From contig CAZCNY010000004.1 of the NCBI GenBank assembly GCA_964500675.1, positions 1 through 64,000 of the forward strand: a stretch of DNA of 64,000 nt, in the 5' to 3' direction. Numbering within the stretch: the stretch's first letter is position 1; every line of letters starts with the position of its first letter. The notes under the pieces were generated by a model. It saw only the letters and a program-made list of their open reading frames with translations. It did no database searches and was not told where the DNA came from. The DNA is from CAMLJR01 sp964500675. GTDB taxonomy: Bacteria; Pseudomonadota; Gammaproteobacteria; Pseudomonadales; CAMLJR01. A program made the position numbers and the translations under genes. Positions 26,359-35,400 of this stretch are shown here, one piece after another.

Positions 26359-27414
26359 TCAAATGGCTTTTCCCGCGCGGTTTTCCACCCAGTCGCGCAA
26401 CACCGCGAAACCCACCGCGAGAAAGGTCGGACCGAGAAAGACACCGAGCAGACCGAAATTCATCGCGCCACCGAGCACGCCAAGCATGATCAATAAAAAT
26501 GGCAGATCGGTGCCTTTACCGATCATGAGCGGTTTGATGACGTTATCGGCCATGCCGACCACGAGCACGCCCCACAGCACGATAAAAATCGCCCAGGCGG
26601 TGTGACCTTCGTGATACAGCCAAATCGCCGCGGGTACCCACAATAATCCTGGCCCGAATGGCACCAACGATAACACGGCGGTGCCGAGCCCCAGCGCAAC
26701 GACCATCGGCACGCCCGCGATCACATAGCCTATCGCCGCCAAAATTCCTTGCGCAGCCGCGGTACCGATGATGCCGTAGACGACGCTTTTGATCGTGCTC
26801 GCCGCGACGTGCAGCAATTCCACCGCGCGAATGCCGCCGATATGGAATAACGTTCCTTCGAGCCAAAAACGGCCGCGTGCACCGCCGATATAAAAAAAGA
26901 ATACCAGCACACAGCTCAGCAGCAAGACGCCAAACCCTTGGCCGGCCGCTTTGCCGATTTGCAACAGAAAACCACTCGCCCACAACAGTGCTGCTTTGAC
27001 CTGCTCCTGCACTTGCGTATCGCCTGACGCAAACGCTTGCCACCAACCTTGCAATTTATTGCCGATTAGCGGTATTCCGGTAATCCAATCGGGCAGCGCG
27101 GGCATTCCGGTTTGCATCTGCGCTTTTAGCTGCGTGTAGAGATCGTTCGATTGCGCGGCGAACGCGATCAGCGCGTAAATCAACGGCAACACGATCAGCA
27201 CGAGCATGAGCCCGACGAGCAGCGATGCCGCCACGATTTCGCGGCCACCCAATTTTTTTGTCAGGCGCTGAAATGCGCCCCAGGTGGTGAACGACATGAT
27301 CGCCGCCCACAACAACGCGGGGGCGAACGGTGCAATGATCAGGGCGCAACCCACAATCAATATGCCGACCGCCAGTAGAATAGCGGTCTGTTCCCACAAT
27401 TGATTTTTCGTCAT
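26359..27414 (-). CDS. AI-2E family transporter (PerM/YdiK-like)
   Basis: 351-aa integral membrane protein with about eight hydrophobic segments, opening with TAILLAVGILIVGCALIIAP. The family signature near the end reads GLLGVFLGPTFLAVGFAVLRDW, and PFGPGLLWVPAAIW is also typical. Members export small solutes or act as Na+/H+ antiporters; the name does not prove AI-2 transport. It is divergent from ugpQ across 145 bp. Confidence 0.9.
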   Translation of the reverse strand: MTKNQLWEQTAILLAVGILIVGCALIIAPFAPALLWAAIMSFTTWGAFQRLTKKLGGREIVAASLLVGLMLVLIVLPLIYALIAFAAQSNDLYTQLKAQMQTGMPALPDWITGIPLIGNKLQGWWQAFASGDTQVQEQVKAALLWASGFLLQIGKAAGQGFGVLLLSCVLVFFFYIGGARGRFWLEGTLFHIGGIRAVELLHVAASTIKSVVYGIIGTAAAQGILAAIGYVIAGVPMVVALGLGTAVLSLVPFGPGLLWVPAAIWLYHEGHTAWAIFIVLWGVLVVGMADNVIKPLMIGKGTDLPFLLIMLGVLGGAMNFGLLGVFLGPTFLAVGFAVLRDWVENRAGKAI

Positions 27415-27559
27415 CAGTTTTGCTTCGTTTACTTTTACGAGCAGGAAGTGACCGCCACGATAGCGCCGCGCCGAAACGCACGCAACATAATCCGGCTAAC
27501 GAAAAGCGCCGCGCTCGATTACACTTTGCATCACGTAATTCGCAGAGCGAGAACCCAAC

Positions 27560-28288
27560 ATGCAAGCCGAACATCTCGTCGCGCATCGCGGCTGGCAGCG
27601 CCGTTTTCCCGAAAATACGCTGCCCGCCATCAAAGGTGCGCTCGATGCGGGCGCGCATTACATCGAAGTCGATATTCAAATCACCGCCGACGGCGAGCCC
27701 GTGCTGTTTCACGACGACACGCTCGATCGCATCTGCCGCCAGCGCGGCGCGATTGCGGACTATCGCTATGCGCAGCTGCAACAATTTTCGGCTTACGAAC
27801 CACAGCGCTTCGGCGAACAATTTCTTGGCACGCCGATCGCGCATCTGCGCGATTTGATCGCACTGCTGGCGCAATATCCGCACGCGCATCTGTATCTCGA
27901 AATCAAGGATTGTCCCGTGCTGAAATTCGGCAACGAGGCGACCTACGATGCCGTATTGCCCCACATCGAAAAAATTCGATCGCGCTGTATCATTATCAGC
28001 TTTGTGTTCGATGTTCTGCGCTACGCAAAATCGCGCGGCTGGTCCGCGGTCGGCCCGGTGTTAAATGCCTGGGAAGAAATCCACAGCTCAACGCTCGCTG
28101 CGCTGCAACCGGCCGTCGTATTTTGCGATGTACACCAGCTTCCTGCGCGGCGCGATCTCGGCGCCATACCCTATCCGTTAGTCGTGTATGAAGTGCAGGA
28201 TGCGGATGCGGCAAACGCGTTATTGCAGCGCGGCGTGCAACGCGTTGAAACGTTTACCATCGGCGAATTGCTGGAATACAAGGAATGA
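27560..28288 (+). CDS. ugpQ: Glycerophosphodiester phosphodiesterase
   Basis: 242-aa cytoplasmic GDPD. It hydrolyses glycerophosphodiesters to sn-glycerol-3-phosphate and an alcohol. The catalytic start HRGWQRRFPENT (His9, Arg10), the metal-binding IEVDIQ and the general-base HDDTLDR motifs are intact; no signal peptide is seen. It overlaps the glpD start by 4 bp, so product and next enzyme are directly coupled. Confidence 0.94.
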   Translation: MQAEHLVAHRGWQRRFPENTLPAIKGALDAGAHYIEVDIQITADGEPVLFHDDTLDRICRQRGAIADYRYAQLQQFSAYEPQRFGEQFLGTPIAHLRDLIALLAQYPHAHLYLEIKDCPVLKFGNEATYDAVLPHIEKIRSRCIIISFVFDVLRYAKSRGWSAVGPVLNAWEEIHSSTLAALQPAVVFCDVHQLPARRDLGAIPYPLVVYEVQDADAANALLQRGVQRVETFTIGELLEYKE

Positions 28289-29454
28289 CGCTGCCCGTCG
28301 GTGAGCAGTTCGATGTGGCGGTGATCGGCGGCGGTATTCAGGGCGCAGGCGTCGCGCAAGCCGCCGCGGCCGCAGGCTATCGCACGCTGCTGATCGAGCG
28401 CGACGAATGGGCGAGCGCCACATCGCGCTGGTCGAGCAAACTCGTGCACGGCGGTTTGCGCTATCTCGAAAGCGCGCAATTCAATTTGGTCTATCACAGT
28501 TTGCAGGAGCGTCAGCGTTTATTTCGCAACGCGCCAGCGCTCGTTAAACCCGTTAAATTTTTCATTCCGATTTATCGCAACACGCGCCGGCGCCCGTGGC
28601 AGATTCGCGCGGGTTTGAGTTTGTATGCACTGCTCACCGGCCTGCATCCGCAGGCAATGTTTTGCAGCATTCCGCGTCGCGATTGGGGTGCGCTTGGCGG
28701 TATTCGCCAAAACCAATTGCAAGCGGTCTTTCAATATTGGGACGGTCAGACCGACGACGCCGCGCTCACCCACGCGGTGGTTCGCTCCGCGCAGCAAATG
28801 CACGCGGTTACGCTCGAATACAGCGAATTGCTCGCGTTGCAAAAAACGCAAAGCAATTTCGAATTGAACATTAAAACCGGCGAGACCGAGTGGTCGTGTT
28901 CGGCGCGCGCCGTGGTCAACGCGACCGGGCCGTGGGTCAGCGAATTGCTGAAACGCTGCGAGCCCTCGCCGCCGCCGCACGCCATGAGCTTCGTGAAAGG
29001 CACGCATATCGTGTTGCCGCCCGCCGAGTTGCCCGGCATTTTTTATCTCGAAGCGCCGCGCGATGGGCGCGCCGTATTTGTGATGCCGTGGCGAGGGAAA
29101 ACGTTAGTCGGCACCACCGAAATGGAAATCGACACTCCCGCTGCCCCACCTTCGCAAGCCGAAATCGATTATTTACTCGAAACCGTGCGCGCCTATTTTC
29201 CCGCGCTGGATTGCACGCTCATCGACAGCTTCGCCGGTGTGCGCGTGCTGCCTGCTGGCAAAGGCCGCGCATTCAGCCGCGCCCGCGAGAGCGTCATCGA
29301 AACCTTCGTCGCCGATGGTTCACCGTTAATGAGTATTTACGGCGGCAAACTGACCACTTACCGCCATACCGCCGAGCAGGTAGCCACGTTACTGAACCGC
29401 CGAATCGGCGCGAAACAGGCCGTTGCAGACACGCGCTCTCTGCGGCTGACCTAG
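28285..29454 (+). CDS. glpD: FAD-dependent glycerol-3-phosphate dehydrogenase
   Basis: 389-aa flavoprotein that oxidises glycerol-3-phosphate to DHAP and feeds electrons to quinone. The dinucleotide-binding GGGIQG is at 15-20. SRWSSKLVHGGLRYLE and the C-terminal FAD/substrate segment MSIYGGKLTTYRHTAE are present. At 389 residues it lacks the C-terminal alpha-helical domain of the 500-aa E. coli enzyme, as in many short GlpD homologues. It is the second gene of the ugpQ-glpD pair. Confidence 0.92.
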   Translation: MTLPVGEQFDVAVIGGGIQGAGVAQAAAAAGYRTLLIERDEWASATSRWSSKLVHGGLRYLESAQFNLVYHSLQERQRLFRNAPALVKPVKFFIPIYRNTRRRPWQIRAGLSLYALLTGLHPQAMFCSIPRRDWGALGGIRQNQLQAVFQYWDGQTDDAALTHAVVRSAQQMHAVTLEYSELLALQKTQSNFELNIKTGETEWSCSARAVVNATGPWVSELLKRCEPSPPPHAMSFVKGTHIVLPPAELPGIFYLEAPRDGRAVFVMPWRGKTLVGTTEMEIDTPAAPPSQAEIDYLLETVRAYFPALDCTLIDSFAGVRVLPAGKGRAFSRARESVIETFVADGSPLMSIYGGKLTTYRHTAEQVATLLNRRIGAKQAVADTRSLRLT

Positions 29455-29562
29455 CCACCGCTATTTGAAGAAGTGGTGGGCGCGGCGGGCGATCCGTCGA
29501 TGTGAATGCGTTAGTGCCCCGGTATTCATCGCCCGCAACCAGCCATAGCCCCCGCAAAATTG

Positions 29563-29580
29563 GTGTCACATGAGTGACAC
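29563..29580. promoter_or_regulatory. Perfect dyad GTGTCAC-N4-GTGACAC
   Basis: An 18-bp dyad (7-bp arms, 4-bp spacer) 190 bp upstream of the VPLPA-CTERM gene and 110 bp downstream of glpD. Its shape is like a CRP/FNR-family site but with GTCAC half-sites. A regulatory role is inferred from position only. Confidence 0.45.
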
Positions 29581-29752
29581 GATTATCCAGGGCGTGTACT
29601 CTAGTAGCTCGGTGATATTGCGCGAGCGTAGCCGACAACCAGCTCCAAGCAAAATACAGAAAGAAAATGAAGCGGTAAAAGGAGCCCTTGGTTTGCAGGG
29701 GGTCCAAGAATAAACAGATAAGTCTATAAACATAATTCTAAGGAGATTAACA

Positions 29753-30337
29753 ATGAAACTATTACGTATGGCATTTGTGCCCTTAGCCCTGTCGCTTGGC
29801 CAGGCTGCAACCGCGGCCACTTTTGATTATTCAAGCCCGGGGTTGGTACCTTCAACCGGTTACTCCACAAGCGTCGGTGGCATTACCGCGACTGTAACCG
29901 CCTCGGGAAACAAGCTCGCCTATTACGCCCTTGCTCCAGGGCTCGGGAATAGTGGTTGCTACTTTGGTATTTGTTCCAACGCCATGCAAAATACGGAGTC
30001 GCTGACCCTGTCGTTTTCGCAAGCCGTCACGATGACTCAACTCAAGATTGCCGCCTGGGATAGCGCGGATACAATTAGCTTAGCCGCATCCAATGGCAAT
30101 ACATCGACTCTGAGCAATGGACCGCTCTTCGCTACGACCGGCGCATTTAACCTGAGCGGCCTCGGCCAACTCACATCGCTCACTATCACGGGCGCCAGCT
30201 TTACGAGCGTCTTCAGCCTGAGAGGAATGGATGTGACACCGGTTTCATCGGTGCCCGTTCCAGCCGCTGCCTGGCTGTTCGGTTCGGGATTGTTGGGCCT
30301 GTCCGGCTTCGCTCGTCGACTTAAACGCGCAGCATAA
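29753..30337 (+). CDS. VPLPA/PEP-CTERM sorted surface protein
   Basis: 194-aa exported protein. The N-terminal signal peptide is MKLLRMAFVPLALSLGQAAT. The C-terminus is a sorting signal: a VPVPAAAWLFGSG motif, a hydrophobic helix and the basic end RRLKRAA. This is the VPLPA variant of the PEP-CTERM system, processed by an exosortase. The middle is Ser/Thr/Gly-rich beta structure with a Cys pair in GCYFGIC. AAGGAG precedes the ATG. No exosortase gene is in the window. Confidence 0.88.
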   Translation: MKLLRMAFVPLALSLGQAATAATFDYSSPGLVPSTGYSTSVGGITATVTASGNKLAYYALAPGLGNSGCYFGICSNAMQNTESLTLSFSQAVTMTQLKIAAWDSADTISLAASNGNTSTLSNGPLFATTGAFNLSGLGQLTSLTITGASFTSVFSLRGMDVTPVSSVPVPAAAWLFGSGLLGLSGFARRLKRAA

Positions 30338-30447
30338 CGCGCCACAAGGAGCCCGCTGCGACCGGACTCTATCCCCTTTTTGCAGCACGTTAAAACACTT
30401 CGGGGAAAGCTCCCATCTCCATGCGCGAGAACAACTCTGCCTCGCGC

Positions 30448-30600
30448 CTACTTGCCGGCTCTATACAGGCCCCGCCTTTTCATGGGGCTGTAGCCTTGAA
30501 ATTTTTCGGGAATAGCGGCCCTTTCGAGCGCTGTCGAAACATTTTTCTCGTTTAGTTTTTCAATCGCGCGTTTCACCATCAGGCGATCGCGGTCGACCAA
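30448..30600 (-). pseudogene. C-terminal remnant of an indolepyruvate oxidoreductase-like gene
   Basis: The minus-strand frame ending at the stop at 30448 contains AIEKLNEKNVSTALERAAIP and PEKFQGYSPMKRRGL. It aligns without gaps to the last part of the intact 1173-aa indolepyruvate oxidoreductase at 32407-35928 (VIAKLSRENYSIALEIAALP, PEKIRGYGPVKMRS), with about 20 of 39 identical by eye. The homology stops near 30600, where a GlpD-like tail begins on the other strand. The divergence suggests decay of a paralogue, not a recent copy. Confidence 0.75.
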
Positions 30601-30747
30601 AGCACGCTGATCAGCATTTACGGCGACACACTCACAACTTATCGGCACACAGGCGAACTCGCGATCGATGCGCTGCGCAATTATTGTCGCGCATCAGCGG
30701 TTGCGAAATTTTTCCACAAAGATTTAATCGTTATCCAAGTCCCTTAA
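30586..30747 (+). pseudogene. C-terminal remnant of a GlpD-like gene
   Basis: The plus-strand frame reads STLISIYGDTLTTYRHTGEL and continues to a stop at 30745-30747. It matches the end of the intact GlpD at 28285-29454 (SPLMSIYGGKLTTYRHTAEQ), an FAD-dehydrogenase landmark. There is no start or upstream domain. It abuts the indolepyruvate oxidoreductase remnant head to head near 30600, a composite scar. Confidence 0.75.
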
Positions 30748-30907
30748 GTCATAATTAGCCGCTGCAAACAACAACGCGTACCGAAGACATGAAGCATGAT
30801 CGCGGTGTCGAGTTGACCGAAAACTAAGATGCCCTCGAAAAATATCGGCTACCAATTGACCGGGTAGTCGTCGTTATTTTTGTCATCTCACCGCAAGAGG
30901 AGCTGCT

Positions 30908-31660
30908 GTGACAACGCAATCAACGCTGAGCAAAGTACCGCAAGTTACGCTGATCTTCTGGATTATAAAAATCTTGGCGACGACGCTGGGCGAAACCGGT
31001 GGCGACGCCGTTTCGATGTCGATGCATCTCGGCTATCTCGTCAGCACGGGGATTTTTGCCGTACTGTTTATCATCGCCGTGATCGCACAGATTAAAGCCG
31101 AACAATTTCATCCCGTGCTGTATTGGCTCACTATTATTGCCACTACGACGGTGGGCACGACACTGGCGGATTTCTCCGATCGTTCATTGGGCATCGGTTA
31201 TCCGGGCGGAACCGCGCTGTTGCTCTCGCTGCTGATCGCATCGCTATTTATCTGGTATCGGACCGAGGGCTCCATCGCGATCGAAACGGTAAATACGGCG
31301 CGCGTCGAAGTCTTTTATTGGGTGACCATCATGTTTTCGCAAACACTGGGCACCGCGCTCGGCGACTGGTGCGCCGATTCGCTAGGGTTCGGCTATCTCG
31401 GAAGCGCAATTATCTTTGGCGGACTGCTCGGTGCGATCGCGGCGGCGTATTTCTGGACAAGAATTTCCCGCACCGCACTGTTCTGGTCGGCATTTATTCT
31501 GACGCGCCCGCTCGGCGCCGTCGTCGGCGATTTTCTCGACAAACCGATACACGATGGCGGTTTAAACCTTGGCCGCTTTTCAGCATCAGCCGTGCTGATC
31601 GGTGTCATTGTGCTCTGTATTTTTGGCTTCAAACATAAACCTGCGGCGAAAGCGCATTGA
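30908..31660 (+). CDS. COG4705 integral membrane protein with four internal repeats
   Basis: 250-aa membrane protein of unknown function with about eight hydrophobic segments. A short glycine/acid motif recurs four times: ATTLGETGGD (24-33), TTTVGTTLADFSD (79-91), SQTLGTALGDWCAD (144-157) and TRPLGAVVGDFLD (199-211). Spacing of 55, 65 and 55 residues indicates a duplicated two-motif unit of about 120 residues. Each is followed by a GY/G helix start. An AAGAGGAG ribosome site precedes the GTG. The next gene encodes a b-type cytochrome, 97 bp downstream. Confidence 0.85.
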   Translation: MTTQSTLSKVPQVTLIFWIIKILATTLGETGGDAVSMSMHLGYLVSTGIFAVLFIIAVIAQIKAEQFHPVLYWLTIIATTTVGTTLADFSDRSLGIGYPGGTALLLSLLIASLFIWYRTEGSIAIETVNTARVEVFYWVTIMFSQTLGTALGDWCADSLGFGYLGSAIIFGGLLGAIAAAYFWTRISRTALFWSAFILTRPLGAVVGDFLDKPIHDGGLNLGRFSASAVLIGVIVLCIFGFKHKPAAKAH

Positions 31661-31757
31661 CGAGGTTGCAACTTTTTTACACAAAAATTTAATTTCCGAT
31701 TAAGGTTGCGCATCCATAATTCGTTCCACAAGCATACAACGCGCAGGAGAGATCATC

Positions 31758-32363
31758 ATGGCAACGGTCAAGGTATGGGATATCGCCGTCAGGATTTTTC
31801 ATTGGTCATTGGTTGCCGGGTTTGTCACGGCGTATTTGAGCGGCGATGAAAACGAGTTTCTGCACGTAAACGCCGGCTACGTGGTACTCGGGTTGATCGC
31901 TTTTCGCGTGCTATGGGGATTTGTTGGAACTAAACACGCGCGCTTTGCCGATTTCATTTATTCGCCTGCAAAAATCTTCGCCTACGCTCGCTCGCTAGCA
32001 AGCGGTTCGCCTCGGCATTACCTCGGTCACAATCCACTCGGCGGCGCGATGGTTATCGCTCTGCTCATCTCGCTATCGCTCGCGTGTTACAGCGGTTTGA
32101 AATTGTATGCGGCCGAAGATGGCAAAGGTCCGCTCGCAGAGGCAGGTTCTCTGAGCATTATCACGCCCGCCTATGCTCACGAAGGTGGTCATCACAATGT
32201 GAAAGATAAAGCAGCCGCTGACTTCTGGGAGGAGACGCACGAGCTTTTCGTCAATCTCTGCCTCGGTCTCATCGGTTTGCATATCGCCGGCGTGGTGGTA
32301 TCGAGCGTGCTGCACCGGGAGAAACTTGTGAAAGCGATGATCACGGGCACAAAAGACGAATAG
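31758..32363 (+). CDS. Cytochrome b561-family diheme membrane protein
   Basis: 201-aa b-type cytochrome with four transmembrane helices. Heme-ligand histidines are visible in FHWSLVAGF (helix 1), HVNAGYVVLGL (helix 2) and LIGLHIAGVVV (helix 4). A His-rich loop (HEGGHHNVK) lies between helices 3 and 4. The family passes electrons between quinones and partner oxidoreductases. The partner here is unknown; it may act with the adjacent COG4705 protein. An AGGAG ribosome site precedes the ATG. Confidence 0.88.
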   Translation: MATVKVWDIAVRIFHWSLVAGFVTAYLSGDENEFLHVNAGYVVLGLIAFRVLWGFVGTKHARFADFIYSPAKIFAYARSLASGSPRHYLGHNPLGGAMVIALLISLSLACYSGLKLYAAEDGKGPLAEAGSLSIITPAYAHEGGHHNVKDKAAADFWEETHELFVNLCLGLIGLHIAGVVVSSVLHREKLVKAMITGTKDE

Positions 32364-32365
32364 CT

Positions 32366-32403
32366 CAATAGTTGTCGAGAAATGCAATAGTCGTCGCGAA
32401 ATG
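32366..32403. repeat. Two 19-bp tandem repeat units
   Basis: CAATAGTTGTCGAGAAATG (32366-32384) is followed without gap by CAATAGTCGTCGCGAAATG (32385-32403), two mismatches. It lies between two convergent genes, directly after the cytochrome stop. No hairpin terminator accompanies it. Confidence 0.7.
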
Positions 32404-32406
32404 CAA

Positions 32407-35400
32407 TTATGCCGCGCGATAAAAAATCGTCGACCCCGACAACGCCGTGAAGCGGGCGAGCAATTCCGTTTCGCGTTTTTGTGCCTGTTCGATGCTGCGC
32501 ATTTTCACCGGACCGTAGCCGCGAATTTTTTCGGGCAGTGCAGCGATTTCAAGTGCTATCGAATAATTTTCCCGGCTTAATTTCGCAATGACATGCCTTA
32601 TGGCTCCACAATAATTTTCGATCAGGTCACGCTCGCTACGCCGCTCCTCGGTATAGCCGAAAATATCAAATGGGGTTCCACGCAGCGATTTGAATTTGGC
32701 CAGCAGCCCAAATGTTTTCAATATCCAACCCGGTACCGCATATTTACGCGGACGGCCTGTAGCTGGATCGTTGCGCGCAAACAGCGGCGGCGATAGATAA
32801 ATTTTCAACTGATAATCGCCACTAAATGTTTCTTCGAGCTGCTGTTTGAACTCGCCATCGCTGTAAAGACGAGCGACTTCGTATTCGTCTTTGTAAGCCA
32901 TCAACTTATATAAATTGCGTGCAACGATCTTGCTTAACGCAAAATCGCTTCGCTCCGTCAGAGCGGCTTCGCAGCGACGCACCTGTTCAACATAATCGGC
33001 ATACCGTTGTGCATAAGCTTCACTCTGATACACGATTAATCGCGCACGCCGATCGGTAATAATGTCGTCGATATTTTCCAAGGGCTGCCAAACCGCGGCG
33101 TCGAACCCTGCTTGTTTGTATAATCCGGCCAGTTCAACCGCTGCATGACGCCCCCAGAAAAACGCGCGCCGATTTTCTTCCACCTCCACGCCGTTGAGTG
33201 CAATCGCTTGCAACAGTGCATCGGCGCTTACCGGCAACAGACCTTTCTGATAGGCAAAGCCCAGCAGAAAAATATTGGTGCATGCGGTGCTGCCCAGCAG
33301 TTTTTGCACAAGCCCTGCGGCATTCATGAATTGCGTTTTTCCCGGCCCGACCTCGCTGGCAAGCGCAGCGCGCAAGTCGTTTTCGGAAATGTTCACATCG
33401 GGATCGAACACGAACGCCGCGGTGGGTGCGGTGGCCGTGTTGACTACCGCGTGCGAACGTTCGCTGTTGACGCGCGTGAGCGCATCGTTCGAAGCCGCCA
33501 CGGCAAGATCGCAACCGAGCAACAAATCGGCATCGCAGGCGGCGATGCGCACGGCTTTAATATCGCTCTGTCGCGCGGCGATCCGCACGTGACTCACGAC
33601 CGCGCCGAATTTTTGCGCGAGACCGGTTTGGTTCATCGTTGCGCAACCTTTACCTTCGATATGCGCAGCCATTGCAATCAACGCAGCGGCCGTCAAGACA
33701 CCGGTGCCGCCGACACCCGCGACGACGATATTCCACGGCGTTTTCAAATCGGGGCCATTGATTGTTGGCCGGCGCGGTGTCGGCAAAGCCGGCTGTGTTT
33801 CGATGGCAACGGGTAATGGTTTGCGCAGCCCGCCGCCATGCACGGTGACGAACGCTGGGCAGAATCCATCGACACAACTGAAATCCTTATTGCACGCCTC
33901 CTGATCGATGCGGCGCTTGCGGCCGAGCTCGGTTTCGAGCGGCACGACCGACAAGCAATTCGACGTTTTGCTGCAATCGCCACAACCTTCGCATACCGCA
34001 GCATTTATGAAAACGCGTTTGGGCGGATCGATCATCGCGTTATTTTTGCGGCGGCGGCGTTTTTCCGCAGCGCAGGTTTGGCGATAAATCAAAACCGTGG
34101 TGCCCCGGGTCTCGCGCAATTCTTTTTGAATCGCGTCGAGGCGGCGGCGATGATCGATCGTGAGACCGGAAAATTTTGTCAGCGCACGACGAAACTCGTC
34201 CGGATTATCGGAAACCACCGCGATGCGTTGCACGCCCTCGCCGCGCAATTGATAAACGAGTTTTTCGAGACTCAAATCGCCATCGACTTTTTGCCCGCCC
34301 GTCATGGCGACGGCGTCGTTGTGAAGAATTTTGTACGTAATATTCACACCGGCCGCGATCGTTTGCCGAATCGCAAGAATACCCGAATGAAAATACGTAC
34401 CGTCGCCGAGATTTTGGAATATATGCGGAGTGCTGGTGAACGGCGCCTGCCCCACCCACGGCGCGCCTTCGCCGCCCATCTGTGTGAACGTATGCGTATT
34501 GCGATCGGGCATCCAGGTCGCCATGTAGTGACAGCCGATACCGCCGACGGCGCGACTGCCCTCGGGAACGCGTGTCGACGTATTGTGCGGACAGCCCGAA
34601 CAATAATGCGGCACACGTTCAACCAACGCAGCGCGCGCATTCAGTGTTTGCTCTTTACGCCGCTCTTTATCACGATAGAGGGCGAGGCGCTTTTCGATGG
34701 CGGCGCTCGTGTAAAAGCGACGAATACGCGCGGCGATCACCTGTGCAACCAGCGCCGGGGTTAATTCTCCCGTATTCGGCAACAGATCATCGCCGCTCTC
34801 GTCGAATTCGCCGATCACACGCGGGCGCTCAACCACGGGCCAGTTATACAGTTGACTCGTCAACTGGTCCTCGACGATCGAACGTTTTTCTTCGACGACG
34901 AGAATTTCTTCGAGTCCGCGTGCGAATTCGTGCGTGGTGATCGGCTCCAGCGGCCAGCTCATACCGAGTTTGTACACGCGCAGGCCGATGCGCGCCGCTT
35001 CATTATCATCGATGCCTAAATCTTCGAGCGCCTGCATCACGTCGAGATGCGCCTTGCCGGTGGTGATAATACCGAGACGCGGACGCGCGCTATCGATAAC
35101 GATGCGATTCAATTTATTCACGCGCGCAAATTCGCGCGCTGCATAAATTTTGTATTTGTTGAGCCGCTTTTCTTGCGCAAGCGGCGTATCGGGCCAGCGC
35201 GCGTGCACGCCGTCGTCAGGCAACGCGAAACGATCGGGAATGATGATATTTACGCGGTGCGGATCGATTTCAGCGGAAATCGCCGAATCCATATTGTCGG
35301 TCACGGCTTTGAGTGCCACCCACGCGCCGCAGTAACGCGACAACTCCCAGCCATAAACGCCGAGGTCGAGCACCTCCTGCACATTCGCGGGATTCAATAC

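Noticed and set aside
29585..29752. Sigma-54 promoter for the VPLPA-CTERM gene
   Set aside because: PEP-CTERM genes are often sigma-54 dependent, but no GG-N10-GC element with good flanks was found here or before 40802.
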